Origin: Pseudomonas grimontii
GTDB taxonomy: Bacteria > Pseudomonadota > Gammaproteobacteria > Pseudomonadales > Pseudomonadaceae
DNA: 64,000 nt
Reading direction: 5' to 3'
Assembly (NCBI RefSeq): GCF_007858185.1
Contig: NZ_VFES01000019.1
Span: 1 to 64,000 of the forward strand
In this document: one piece after another, positions 8,739 to 17,293 of the stretch
Layout of the letters: the number at the start of each line of letters is the position of its first letter
Numbering within the stretch: the stretch's first letter is position 1
Program-made: the position numbers and the translations under genes
The notes under the pieces: generated by a model
The model's database searches: none
What the model was told of the DNA's origin: nothing
The model's input: only the letters and a program-made list of their open reading frames with translations

Positions 8739-9677
8739 TCAACTAACGAATACCAGCGCCGCCGCTTGTGCCCCGGCATTCTTCTGTGTGAAGTCCTTGG
8801 CTTGCGCCGCCGTCTTCAAGGTATAGGCGTAGTTGGAACTGGCCGTCCATTGTGCTTTGGGCGACTTCTGGTTGGTGATCGGCGGCACACTGTTAGTATC
8901 AGTAAAAGTACCGGTACCCTTATCATCCAACATGCCTTTGTTTTGGCTGCCTTCGCCAAAATAGTTGCTTTCAGACAGGATATTGGCGTTCTGCGCCAGG
9001 GTAAAACCGAGGTGGAAGTTATTGATGTAGTTGTTATACACATGGAAATAACCGTAACGCATCAAGCCGGGCGCACGCACTTCCATATTGTCGAAGCGGT
9101 TATGGCACACCGTCAGGCGCGGATAACCGTTGAACTCTGCCTTATTATCATCTGCCGGGTGACCGAAGATCAGCCCGTACTTGTGGCTGCCAAAGAAGCA
9201 GTTGCTGATGGTGGCATAATCAGCCTTTTCACCGATATACAGCAGTTTGTCTTCACTGCCGTCAGTGGTGGACCAGCTGTGCCCGACAAAAGAGCAATGG
9301 TCAATCCAGTATTTGCTGCCGTAGTTCAGATAGACCTGAATATCGTCATTGGCCTTAATACTCGCCGAATGCTTGAAGATAATATTCTGCAGAATAATGT
9401 TCTGCGACTGCGCGGTTGCACGCAGGTGAATATTCTCCAAAGTACGGTTCTGGAACGAACCGATCAAGGTCTTGTTGGCGCCCAAGTTGACTTTGGTCAG
9501 GCTCGACGCCGAGATATTACTGTTGATCACCAATACCCGTGGGGTGGTGTCGCCAATATTGGCCTTGAGTTGATCCAGGGTGGTGATACTGACCACAGGG
9601 CCGGACCAGCCGCCACTGACTTTTGCCGCGAGGGCGAAACCGGTCAAGCCGGTGAGTTTGCTTTCTGGGTACGACAT
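8739..9677 (-). CDS. pnl: Pectin lyase (PL1 family)
   Basis: This 312-residue polysaccharide lyase cleaves methyl-esterified pectin by beta-elimination. It closely matches the Pectobacterium/Pseudomonas marginalis Pnl family from memory: N-terminus MSYPESKLTGLTGFA, then SKYWIDHCSF near residue 122, LYIGEKADYATISNC, and the PL1 block VCHNRFDNMEVRAPGLMRYG near 190-210 containing the catalytic Arg region. No signal peptide is present, as in other Pnl proteins. ATG 9677 has GAGAGGGA four to five bases upstream; an in-frame ATG at 9728 lies before the leader terminator and is not favoured. The known family is induced by DNA damage, which fits the LexA-type site upstream. Confidence 0.92.
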   Translation of the reverse strand: MSYPESKLTGLTGFALAAKVSGGWSGPVVSITTLDQLKANIGDTTPRVLVINSNISASSLTKVNLGANKTLIGSFQNRTLENIHLRATAQSQNIILQNIIFKHSASIKANDDIQVYLNYGSKYWIDHCSFVGHSWSTTDGSEDKLLYIGEKADYATISNCFFGSHKYGLIFGHPADDNKAEFNGYPRLTVCHNRFDNMEVRAPGLMRYGYFHVYNNYINNFHLGFTLAQNANILSESNYFGEGSQNKGMLDDKGTGTFTDTNSVPPITNQKSPKAQWTASSNYAYTLKTAAQAKDFTQKNAGAQAAALVFVS

Positions 9678-9696
9678 GAGTTCCCTCTCTATCAAT

Positions 9697-9721
9697 AAAA
9701 AACGGCTCGGTATAACGAGCC
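9697..9721 (-). terminator. Intrinsic terminator in the pnl 5' leader
   Basis: On the minus strand GGCTCG-TTATAC-CGAGCC is followed by G and six T (plus-strand A run 9697-9702). It lies between the putative promoter (9817-9845) and the pnl ribosome site, so transcripts from that promoter must pass it. It could attenuate pnl or end another short transcript. The hairpin loop also reads TTATAC, which could alternatively be a -10 box. Confidence 0.6.
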
Positions 9722-9728
9722 TGGGCAT

Positions 9729-9748
9729 TAAGTTAATCCATTAACTTA
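9729..9748. promoter_or_regulatory. 9-bp perfect palindrome (2-bp spacer) in the pnl leader
   Basis: TAAGTTAAT-CC-ATTAACTTA is a perfect inverted repeat immediately upstream of the leader terminator, 52-71 bases before the pnl ATG. It could be a protein operator or an RNA stem that influences the terminator. The binding protein is unknown. Confidence 0.5.
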
Positions 9749-9804
9749 CACACGGTGTTTGGCATGGCTGAGGTTGCCGGGTTTGGTTGGTCAGCGCTTA
9801 AACA

Positions 9805-9845
9805 CTGTGTTTATGTACAGTATTCTTGATTCGCTAAATCGTCAA
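9805..9845 (-). promoter_or_regulatory. Sigma-70 promoter of pnl with overlapping LexA (SOS) box
   Basis: On the minus strand TTGACG (9840-9845) is followed after exactly 17 bases by TACTGT (9817-9822). The -10 box overlaps CTGT-N8-ACAG (9805-9820), which matches the gammaproteobacterial LexA operator. Distance to the pnl ATG is about 130 bases. Pectin lyase genes of soft-rot bacteria are known to be DNA-damage inducible. Direct LexA control here is my inference from the sequence. Confidence 0.65.
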
Positions 9846-9865
9846 CCCTTACGCGGTCAAAAAAA

Positions 9866-10099
9866 ATGTGGGAGGGGCGGTGCGACGATTCGACTTGCCC
9901 CCGATGGCGGTGGGTCAGCCACAAATGTATCAACTGACACCCCCTCATCGGGGCATAGGTATCTACACAACTTTCAGCGGTCTGTGGCTTGCTTTCGTGG
10001 CGGCCTTTGGGCCGCCACGGAAACAAGCTCCCTCACCACAGACCACTGAAAATTGTGTAGATACCCATGCTCATCGGGAGCAAGCCCCCTCCCACATTT
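9866..10099. repeat. REPIN interrupted by a second palindromic element
   Basis: Left REP arm gtgggagggg...cttgcccccgatggcggtggg starts at 9866 and carries an extra 16 bases (cggtgcgacgattcga). The right arm gggagcaagccccctcccacatttt ends at 10099. The pair encloses the 118-base palindrome 9953-10070 described separately. It lies between pnl and the semialdehyde dehydrogenase gene. Confidence 0.8.
9953..10070. mobile_element. MITE-like palindromic insertion inside the REPIN
   Basis: A 118-base imperfect hairpin with ends GCATAGGTATCTACACAA / TTGTGTAGATACCCATGC, further pairing CGGTCTGTGG / CCACAGACC and an inner stem GTGGCGGCC / GGCCGCCAC. The 9-mer ctcatcggg occurs on both sides (9944-9952 and 10070-10078), as expected for a target duplication within the REPIN arm. 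No protein is encoded. The family is not recognised by name. Confidence 0.6.
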
Positions 10100-10122
10100 T
10101 CCTTGCAGTGTTCTTCCAAGCG

Positions 10123-11622
10123 TTATTTGGACACCGGCATCGCAAACTCCGCGCCCTGCTCGATGCTCTCCGACCAACGCTGCATGATCGATTTCTGCTT
10201 GGTGTAGAAGCGCACCCCCTCAGTGCCGTAGGCATGCATGTCGCCGAACAGGCTCTTCTTCCAGCCACCAAACCCGTGCCAGGCCATCGGCACCGGGATC
10301 GGCACGTTGATGCCGACCATGCCCACTTCGATACGTCGGGCAAACTCGCGGGCAATGTTGCCGTCGCGGGTAAAGCAGCTGACGCCGTTGCCGAATTCGT
10401 GGTCGTTGACCAGCTTCACCGCTTCGGCAAAGTCATTCACGCGCACGCAGGCCAGCACCGGGCCGAAGATTTCTTCGCGGTAGATGCTCATCTCTTTGGT
10501 CACGTGGTCGAACAAGGTCGCGCCGAGCCAGAAGCCGTTTTCCAGGCCGGCTTCGGTAGGTACATAGTCACGCCCGTCGAGCAGCAGTTGTGCGCCGGCC
10601 TGCACGCCTTGCTCGATGTAGCCGCTGATGCGCTCCAGTGCCGCGCGGGACACAATCGGGCCCATCTCGGCCTTGAGGTCGCGGCCGTCGGTGATGCGCA
10701 GGTGCTTGGCGCGTTCGGTCAGGGCGGCGATGACTTTGTCACCGACATCGCCGACCAGCACCGCTACGGAGATGGCCATGCAGCGTTCGCCGGCACTGCC
10801 GTAGGCGGCGCCCATCAAGGCGTCGACGGTTTTTTCGATATCTGCGTCGGGCATCACCACCATGTGGTTCTTCGCGCCGCCCAGGCCTTGCACGCGCTTG
10901 CCGTTGCGCGCACCGGTTTCGTAGATGTACTGCGCAATCGGCGTGGAGCCGACGAAGCTCACGGCCTTGACGTCCGGGTGGGCGATCAGTGCGTCCACCG
11001 ATTCCTTGTCGCCCTGCACCACGTTGAACACGCCTTTGGGCAGGCCGGCTTCACGCAGCAACTCGGCCATGAACAACGAAGCACTTGGATCGGTCGGGCT
11101 TGGCTTGAGGATGAAGGTGTTGCCCGCCGCGATGGCGATCGGGTACATCCACATGGGCACCATCACCGGGAAGTTGAACGGCGTGACGCCGGCCACGACG
11201 CCCAGGGGTTGGCGCATCGTCCAGTTGTCCATGCCACGGGAGACCTGGTCGGAATGCTCGCCCTTGAGCAGGTTGGGGATGCCGCAGGCGAATTCGAGAA
11301 TGTCGATGCCACGGTCGACTTCGCCCTGGGCATCGGTGAAGACCTTGCCATGTTCAGCGACGATGATGCGCGCCAGGTCGTCCTTGCGCTCGCGCAGCAG
11401 GTGCAGGTATTCGAACAGCACGCGGGCGCGGCGGATGGGCGGGGTGTCGGCCCAACCGGCAAAGGCGGCCTGGGCAGCGGCGACGGCTTCGGACACGGTC
11501 TGGCTGCTGGCCAGTGCGACGCGGCCGGTCACTTCGCCGGTGGCCGGGTTGTAGACGTCCTGATAGCGATCATCGCGGCTTACGCGCTGGTCGTTGATGT
11601 AGTGCTCGATTGTTGTCGTCAT
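10123..11622 (-). CDS. mmsA: CoA-acylating (methyl)malonate-semialdehyde dehydrogenase
   Basis: This 499-residue enzyme of the ALDH superfamily oxidises methylmalonate or malonate semialdehyde to propionyl- or acetyl-CoA. It acts in valine, beta-alanine or inositol breakdown. The MmsA class is indicated by GSAGERCMA with catalytic C281, N150 in TPFNFPVM and the C-terminal block GWKKSLFGDMHAYG. ATG 11622 gives the usual length; an upstream in-frame ATG at 11655 lacks a ribosome site. It is divergent from a LysR regulator 108 bases away that probably controls it. No mmsB, bauA or iol gene is adjacent, so the pathway cannot be fixed; it might alternatively be bauC or iolA. Confidence 0.88.
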   Translation of the reverse strand: MTTTIEHYINDQRVSRDDRYQDVYNPATGEVTGRVALASSQTVSEAVAAAQAAFAGWADTPPIRRARVLFEYLHLLRERKDDLARIIVAEHGKVFTDAQGEVDRGIDILEFACGIPNLLKGEHSDQVSRGMDNWTMRQPLGVVAGVTPFNFPVMVPMWMYPIAIAAGNTFILKPSPTDPSASLFMAELLREAGLPKGVFNVVQGDKESVDALIAHPDVKAVSFVGSTPIAQYIYETGARNGKRVQGLGGAKNHMVVMPDADIEKTVDALMGAAYGSAGERCMAISVAVLVGDVGDKVIAALTERAKHLRITDGRDLKAEMGPIVSRAALERISGYIEQGVQAGAQLLLDGRDYVPTEAGLENGFWLGATLFDHVTKEMSIYREEIFGPVLACVRVNDFAEAVKLVNDHEFGNGVSCFTRDGNIAREFARRIEVGMVGINVPIPVPMAWHGFGGWKKSLFGDMHAYGTEGVRFYTKQKSIMQRWSESIEQGAEFAMPVSK

Positions 11623-11730
11623 GGCAGTCGATCCAGGTGGGTTGCGTTGGGACATACGATAGGCTTTCGATTTGTTCCAAACTAGAGCAGAATCCAGAAC
11701 TGATTGTCCTTATAAGCGAACAATAGACAC

Positions 11731-12669
11731 ATGGAAAAATCCGAGATCGAAGGCCTGTGGACCCACATCCACTGGCTGTCAGTGCTGGAAGAACACGGCA
11801 CCTACACCGCCGCCGCCGCGCGCCTGGGGGTGAGTAAATCTGCGGTCAGCCAGCGCATTTCCGACCTGGAGAAAGCCACCGGCACGCGGCTGGTGACGCG
11901 CACCACGCGCAGTGTGCGGCTGACCGACGCCGGACTGTCGCTGACCCGTGAAGTGCGCGGTGCCTATGAGCAAATCGCGCGCAGTTTCTCGTCGGTGCGC
12001 GATTCCACCGGGGAAATTCGAGGCCTGGTGCGCTTGACCGCGCCGGTAGCATTCGCCCGGCAACAACTGGTGCCGCACTTGTCGGAATTCCTGCAGCAGT
12101 ACCCGCAGGTGCGCATCCAGCTGGATGTGTCGGATGCGCTGAGTTCACTGGCGGCCGAAGGCTACGACCTGGCCGTGCGGCATGGCTTCCAGGTGCCGGA
12201 AACCCACGTGGCATGGAAACTCTGCGACACCGGCTCGGTGCTGGTCGCCACCCGTGATTACCTGCAACGCCACGGCGAACCGCGCGAACCCGGCGACCTG
12301 TCCGCGCACAACTGCCTGTTCTACCCGCGCGGCACCGACCAGCCCGCGTGGACATTCGAGCGCGGCAACAAAACCGTGGAACGCCTCACCGTGCCCATCG
12401 CCGGCAGCTTCGCCACCAACAACAGCGAAGCCCTGCGCGACTCGGCGCTCAACCACTTGGGCATCGCCCTGCTCCCAGACTTCAGCGCCCACACCGCACT
12501 GGCCAGCGGCAAGCTGGTGCAGGTGCTCAAGGGCTGGACACTCAAGGGCGCGTTTGCCGATGAAATCTACCTGATCCGGCCGTACTCGCCCCATGTACCG
12601 AAGTCGGTGAGTGCGTTGGTGGGTTATTTGAAGGGCAAGTTGTCGGGTGGATTTCGGTTCGTAGTTTGA
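11731..12669 (+). CDS. LysR-family transcriptional regulator
   Basis: A 312-residue LysR protein with N-terminal winged helix-turn-helix (residues about 9-68, GTYTAAAARLGVSKSAVSQR then TGTRLVTRTTRSVRLTDAG) and a periplasmic-binding-like effector domain (about 95-300). It is transcribed divergently from the mmsA-like gene with a 108-base shared promoter region, the classic arrangement for LysR control of the neighbour. The effector is unknown, probably an intermediate of the neighbouring pathway. It belongs to the CrgA-like subgroup by general appearance. Confidence 0.9.
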   Translation: MEKSEIEGLWTHIHWLSVLEEHGTYTAAAARLGVSKSAVSQRISDLEKATGTRLVTRTTRSVRLTDAGLSLTREVRGAYEQIARSFSSVRDSTGEIRGLVRLTAPVAFARQQLVPHLSEFLQQYPQVRIQLDVSDALSSLAAEGYDLAVRHGFQVPETHVAWKLCDTGSVLVATRDYLQRHGEPREPGDLSAHNCLFYPRGTDQPAWTFERGNKTVERLTVPIAGSFATNNSEALRDSALNHLGIALLPDFSAHTALASGKLVQVLKGWTLKGAFADEIYLIRPYSPHVPKSVSALVGYLKGKLSGGFRFVV

Positions 12670-12811
12670 GGCACTGCACCCATGACTTTTTTGCACAACG
12701 CTCCGGTGTTTTTGAGCGTTTTGCTCTTATTTATGCGTGCCTATACTCGGTCCAGCCTCTCGGTGCACCCGAGGAGGTCAGTCCCCACAACAATAATTAA
12801 GGACACCGACC

Positions 12812-14494
12812 ATGACCCAGTCCTTCCTGGCTGCCCGGGATTTTCTGCTCGCGCATCGCACCGACTACGCCACCGCTGCCCGCGACTTCCGCTGGCCGCA
12901 ACTGGACACGTTCAATTGGGCCCTGGATTACTTCGATGCCATGGCCGAGGGCAATGCCGCCGACGCGCTGTGGATCGTCGAAGAGGACGGCAGCGAGCAA
13001 CGCTACAGCTTCCAGCAACTGGCCGCGCACTCCAATCAGGTCGCCAACCACCTGCGTGCCCTCGGCGTACGCCGTGGCGAGCGCGTGCTGCTGATGCTCG
13101 GCAACGATGTGGCACTGTGGGAAACCATGCTGGCGGCCTTCAAGCTCGGCGCCGTGGTGATCCCCGCCACCGCCCTGCTCAACCCGGTTGACCTGCACGA
13201 CCGCATCGAGCGGGGCCAGGTACGCCACCTGGTGGTCGGCGAGGCGCATGTTGCCAAGTTCGACGACCTGGGTGAGGGTTGCAGCCGCGTCTGCGTGGGG
13301 GCGGCGCCTATTGGCTGGGTCGCGCACAGCGCCGCCTTTGAATACCCCGAGCGGTTCGAGGCCGAGGGCCGTACCTTGGCCACGGACCCGATGCTGCTGT
13401 ATTTCACCTCTGGCACCACCTCAAAACCGAAGATGGTGCTGCACAGCCACCAGAGCTATCCGGTCGGCCATCTGTCGACCATGTACTGGATCGGCCTGCA
13501 ACCCGGCGACCTGCACCTGAACATCTCATCACCGGGCTGGGCCAAGCATGCCTGGAGCTGCCTGTTCGCGCCGTGGAATGCCGGCGCCTGCATCTTTATC
13601 CATAACGTCGCGCGGTTCAGTGCCCAGGCGTTGCTCGGCGCGCTGGAGAAGTATCGGGTGACCAGCCTGTGCGCCCCGCCCACGGTGTGGCGCATGTTGA
13701 TCCAGGAAGACCTGGCCAGCTACAAAACGCGCCTGAACCTGCGCGAACTGGTGGGCGCCGGTGAGCCACTGAACCCGGAGATCATCGAGCAGATCCAACA
13801 AGCCTGGGGCCTGCCGCTGCGCGACGGCTTCGGCCAGTCGGAAACCACCGCATTGGTGGGCAACACCCCGGGCCAGTTGCTCAAGCCAGGGTCCATGGGG
13901 CGCCCATTGCCGGGCTACAAAGTGACCCTGCTGGACGCCGACGGCGTGCCGGGCACCGAGGGTGAAGTCGCCCTGCCGCTGGATATACGCCCACTGGGCC
14001 TGATGCTCTGCTACGAAGACAGCCCGGAGAAAACCGCCGAGGTGATGCGCGACGGTTACTACCGCACCGGCGACACCGCGCAGATCGACGCCGACGGCTA
14101 CATCACCTTCGTGGGGCGCGCCGACGACGTGTTCAAGGCCTCCGACTATCGCATCAGCCCCTTCGAGCTGGAGAGCGCCCTGATCGAACACCCGGCGGTG
14201 ATGGAAGTGGCCGTGGTGCCCAGCCCAGATCCGTTGCGCCTGGCGGTGCCGAAAGCCTTCCTGATATTGGCCCATGACGCCCCCGGCAGCGCCGAATTGG
14301 CCGCGCACATCCTCGCCTTCGCCCGTGAGCACCTGGCGCCATACAAGCGGGTGCGGCGGATCGAGTTTGTCAGCGAATTGCCCAAGACCATTTCCGGCAA
14401 GATTCGCCGGGTGGAGCTGCGGCAGATGGAGGTGGTGCGACGCCAGAGCGAGACGCGCGGTGAGCACGAGCACTTCGAGGACGATTTCAGCTGA
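12812..14494 (+). CDS. AMP-forming acyl-CoA synthetase
   Basis: A 560-residue adenylate-forming ligase that activates a carboxylic acid to its CoA thioester via an acyl-AMP. It shows the phosphate-binding loop TSGTTSKPK (199-207), DGFGQSET, GYYRTGDTA with the adenylate-binding Asp, and the C-terminal catalytic lysine in KTISGKIRR (K530). The overall form is that of medium-chain/benzoate-type synthetases (ACSM-like). AAGGA lies nine bases before ATG 12812. It is a stand-alone gene with a 142-base upstream gap in which no clear operator is seen. The acid substrate cannot be deduced; a plant-derived aromatic or medium-chain acid is possible. Confidence 0.85.
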   Translation: MTQSFLAARDFLLAHRTDYATAARDFRWPQLDTFNWALDYFDAMAEGNAADALWIVEEDGSEQRYSFQQLAAHSNQVANHLRALGVRRGERVLLMLGNDVALWETMLAAFKLGAVVIPATALLNPVDLHDRIERGQVRHLVVGEAHVAKFDDLGEGCSRVCVGAAPIGWVAHSAAFEYPERFEAEGRTLATDPMLLYFTSGTTSKPKMVLHSHQSYPVGHLSTMYWIGLQPGDLHLNISSPGWAKHAWSCLFAPWNAGACIFIHNVARFSAQALLGALEKYRVTSLCAPPTVWRMLIQEDLASYKTRLNLRELVGAGEPLNPEIIEQIQQAWGLPLRDGFGQSETTALVGNTPGQLLKPGSMGRPLPGYKVTLLDADGVPGTEGEVALPLDIRPLGLMLCYEDSPEKTAEVMRDGYYRTGDTAQIDADGYITFVGRADDVFKASDYRISPFELESALIEHPAVMEVAVVPSPDPLRLAVPKAFLILAHDAPGSAELAAHILAFAREHLAPYKRVRRIEFVSELPKTISGKIRRVELRQMEVVRRQSETRGEHEHFEDDFS

Positions 14495-14530
14495 AAAAAA
14501 GCCCGGCGGCCTTTCCAGGCATCGCCGGGC
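14494..14530 (-). terminator. Intrinsic terminator of the glucarate dehydratase operon
   Basis: GCCCGGCG (14501-14508) pairs with CGCCGGGC (14523-14530); on the minus strand the stem is followed by seven T. It lies between the converging acyl-CoA synthetase and glucarate-dehydratase-like genes and probably serves the minus strand best. Confidence 0.8.
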
Positions 14531-14548
14531 AAAACGAAGCGACCAGCT

Positions 14549-15823
14549 TCAGAAACGCGGTTTGACGGTCTTCCAATCCGGTTGATAGCGCTGCATCTGC
14601 TTCACGTCGTCGCGCTGGCGAATGCCACAGGTGAGGTATTGGTCATGCAGCTTGCCCAGTTGGTCATGGTCCAGCTCCAGGCCCAGCCCCGGTGCGCGGG
14701 TGATCTTCACGCAGCCATCGACGATCGGCAGTTTGCCGCCCTTGATCACTTCTTCGTCCGGTTCCTGCCACGGGTAGTGAGTGTCGCAGGCATAGTCGAG
14801 GTTGGGCACCGACGCGGCCACGTGGGCCATGGCCATCAGGCTGATGCCGAGGTGTGAGTTGGAGTGCATCGACACGCCCAGGCCAAAGGTCTGGCACATC
14901 TTTGCCAATACCTGGGTGTCGCGCAGGCCGCCCCAGTAATGATGGTCGGCGAGTACGATCTGCACGCTGTTCAGGGCCACGCTGCGGCGGAACTCGTCAA
15001 AATCGGTGACCACCATGTTGGTCGCCAGGGGCAAGCCGGTGCGTTTATGCAACTCGGCCATGCCTTCCAGGCCGGGGGTCGGGTCTTCGTAATACTGCAA
15101 GTCATCGCCGAGCAATTCGGCCATGCGGATCGAGGTTTCCAGAGACCAGTTGCCATTCGGGTCGATGCGCAGCGGCACGCCAGGGAAGGCTTTTTTCAAG
15201 GCCTTGATGCACGCCACTTCATGCTCCGGATCCAGCGCACCAGCCTTGAGCTTGATGCTTTTGAAGCCATAGGTTTCGATCATCCGCCGCGCCTGGGCGA
15301 CGATCTGTACTTCGTTGAGGGCTTCGCCCCAACTGTCGGGCTTATAGGGCGAGTCGATGTGCTCGGCGTACTTGAAAAACAGGTAGGCGCTGAAGGGGAT
15401 CTGGTCGCGGATCGCGCCGCCCAGCAGGTCCACCAGCGGCACATTCAGCGAGTGCGCCTGCAGGTCGAGAAACGCCACCTCAAAGGCCGAATAGGCATTG
15501 CTCACCGCCTTGCTCGCATGGGAGCCGGGGGCCAGTTCGGCACCGGCAATGCTCGCAGGTTTGTGCGCCGCCACGGTGGCCTGCACGATGGCGCGCAGTT
15601 GGTTGAGGTTGAACGGATCGAGGCCGATCAGTTGGTCCTTGACCTGTTGCTGGATCGCCAGCGCCGGGGCATCACCGTAGCTTTCGCCAAGGCCGATGTA
15701 GCCGGTGTCGCTCTCGATTTCGATGATCGAGCGCAGCGCGAAGGCTTCGTGGATCCCGCTGGCGTTGAGCAGCGGCGGGTCGCGAAACGCGATGGGGGTG
15801 ACGGTAACGCGGACGATTTTCAA
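14549..15823 (-). CDS. Glucarate dehydratase family enzyme (enolase superfamily)
   Basis: A 424-residue enolase-superfamily dehydratase expected to convert D-glucarate (or a related aldarate) to 5-dehydro-4-deoxyglucarate. The glucarate-dehydratase pattern is intact: lysines in SIKLKAG (K191/K193), metal ligands D221 (RIDPNGNW) and E246 (YYEDPTPG), N269 in ATNMVVTDFDE and H320 in MHSNSHLGIS. The start is TTG 15823, overlapping the stop of the transporter upstream (TTGA), so the two are translationally coupled. With the ACS-type transporter and the divergent LysR it forms an aldarate uptake and dehydration unit; its product could feed KdgD at 40.5 kb. It is distinct from the longer GudD type. 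The exact substrate is inferred only. Confidence 0.82.
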   Translation of the reverse strand: MKIVRVTVTPIAFRDPPLLNASGIHEAFALRSIIEIESDTGYIGLGESYGDAPALAIQQQVKDQLIGLDPFNLNQLRAIVQATVAAHKPASIAGAELAPGSHASKAVSNAYSAFEVAFLDLQAHSLNVPLVDLLGGAIRDQIPFSAYLFFKYAEHIDSPYKPDSWGEALNEVQIVAQARRMIETYGFKSIKLKAGALDPEHEVACIKALKKAFPGVPLRIDPNGNWSLETSIRMAELLGDDLQYYEDPTPGLEGMAELHKRTGLPLATNMVVTDFDEFRRSVALNSVQIVLADHHYWGGLRDTQVLAKMCQTFGLGVSMHSNSHLGISLMAMAHVAASVPNLDYACDTHYPWQEPDEEVIKGGKLPIVDGCVKITRAPGLGLELDHDQLGKLHDQYLTCGIRQRDDVKQMQRYQPDWKTVKPRF

Positions 15824-17187
15824 GAGGCGGCTCCCTGTGGGCCTGGACGCAAGGCGTGATGATGAGTCGTTGGTGTGGAGGTGGGGGGCACACCGGGCCG
15901 TGGTGCGGTGCGCGCAAAAAACACCACCACCGCGGCCACCAGCGATGTCGCGGCCAGGCCGTAGAGCCCGCCTTCAATCGAACCGGTGGTCTGCTCCAGC
16001 AGGCCGAAGGTGGTGGGTGCAACAAACCCGCCGAGGTTGCCGACCGAATTGATCAAGGCAATCACCGCCGCCGCGACGCGCGCATCCAGGTAACCCTGGG
16101 GAATCGGCCAGAACAGTGCCGAGGCAGCCTTGAAGCCAATCGCGGCAAAACAGATGGCGACAAACGCAAACACCGGCCCACCGGTGGTGGACATGAACAT
16201 GCCGACGGCGGCGATCACCAGCATCAGCGCCACCCACGCCTGCTGGTGTTTCCACTTGCTGGCCAGGGCGGCAAAACCGTACATGGCGACGATGGAAATC
16301 AACCACGGGATCGAGTTGAACAACCCCACCTGGAAGTCGCCCAGGTTGCCCATTTTCTTGATCATGCTTGGCAGCCAGAACGTGGCGCCGTAGATGGTCA
16401 GGGCGATGGAAAAGTAGATAAAGCAGAACAGCGCGATCTGCTTGTCGGCCAGCAGCTTGAACATCGACGGCCGCACGCTCTGGGTGGCTTCGCGCGCCGT
16501 TTGCTCAAGCGCGATGGCCGTCACCAGCGCGTGTTTTTCTTCGTCGCTGAGCCACTTGGCCTCATGGGGGTGAGACTGCAACCAGAACCACACAAACCCG
16601 CACAATACGATGGAGGCAAAGCCCTCGATCAGGAACATCCACTGCCAGCCATGCAAGCTCAAGCCGCTGACGTTGAGCAACGCCCCCGACACCGGCCCGG
16701 AAATCACCGAGGCAATGGCCGAACCACTGAGGAAAATCGCCATCGCCTTGCCCCGCTCGGCGGCCGGCAACCATTGGGTGAAGTAGTAGATGATGCCGGG
16801 GAAAAAACCGGCTTCGGCAGCGCCAAGCACGAAGCGCAGGATATAAAAACTGGTCTCGCCTTTGACAAAGGCCATGGCCATCGCGGCCGCGCCCCAGGTG
16901 AACATGATGCGCGTCAACCAGGCCCGTGCGCCGTAGCGCTGCAGCAGCAGGTTGGACGGCACTTCGAAGATCGCGTAACCGATGAAGAACAGCCCGGCAC
17001 CCAGGCCATAGGCAGCGGCGCCAATGCCCAGGTCGGTCTCCATATGGCTGCGCACAAAGCCGATATTGACCCGGTCAATGTAGTTGACGATGAACATCAC
17101 CACGAACAACGGCAGTACATGACGCTTGACCTTGGCGGCTGCGCGGGCGAGCACGCTCGGGTCGGGCGGATTCTGGACGGTATCCAA
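15820..17187 (-). CDS. MFS transporter, anion:cation symporter family (aldarate/tartrate type)
   Basis: A 455-residue inner-membrane permease with about 12 hydrophobic helices. It carries the ACS-family signature NYIDRVNIGF in helix 1 and the acidic-sugar-transporter motif GAAEAGFFPGIIYYFTQWLP. The start is unusual: no ATG or GTG exists in frame before the upstream stop. TTG 17187 has GGGAG six bases upstream, whereas TTG 17193 directly abuts that site, so I chose 17187. Its stop overlaps the dehydratase start. It probably imports glucarate or a similar sugar diacid, and is divergent from a LysR regulator. Confidence 0.85.
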   Translation of the reverse strand: MDTVQNPPDPSVLARAAAKVKRHVLPLFVVMFIVNYIDRVNIGFVRSHMETDLGIGAAAYGLGAGLFFIGYAIFEVPSNLLLQRYGARAWLTRIMFTWGAAAMAMAFVKGETSFYILRFVLGAAEAGFFPGIIYYFTQWLPAAERGKAMAIFLSGSAIASVISGPVSGALLNVSGLSLHGWQWMFLIEGFASIVLCGFVWFWLQSHPHEAKWLSDEEKHALVTAIALEQTAREATQSVRPSMFKLLADKQIALFCFIYFSIALTIYGATFWLPSMIKKMGNLGDFQVGLFNSIPWLISIVAMYGFAALASKWKHQQAWVALMLVIAAVGMFMSTTGGPVFAFVAICFAAIGFKAASALFWPIPQGYLDARVAAAVIALINSVGNLGGFVAPTTFGLLEQTTGSIEGGLYGLAATSLVAAVVVFFARTAPRPGVPPTSTPTTHHHALRPGPQGAAS

Positions 17188-17293
17188 GGGCAACTCCCAA
17201 TCATTGTTTTTTTAGGGACGCACCGATGATGGACGCCAGGGATTGTTCCCGTCTAATCTAACTTGGCATTCGATTGATACCTGGATTAGATCA

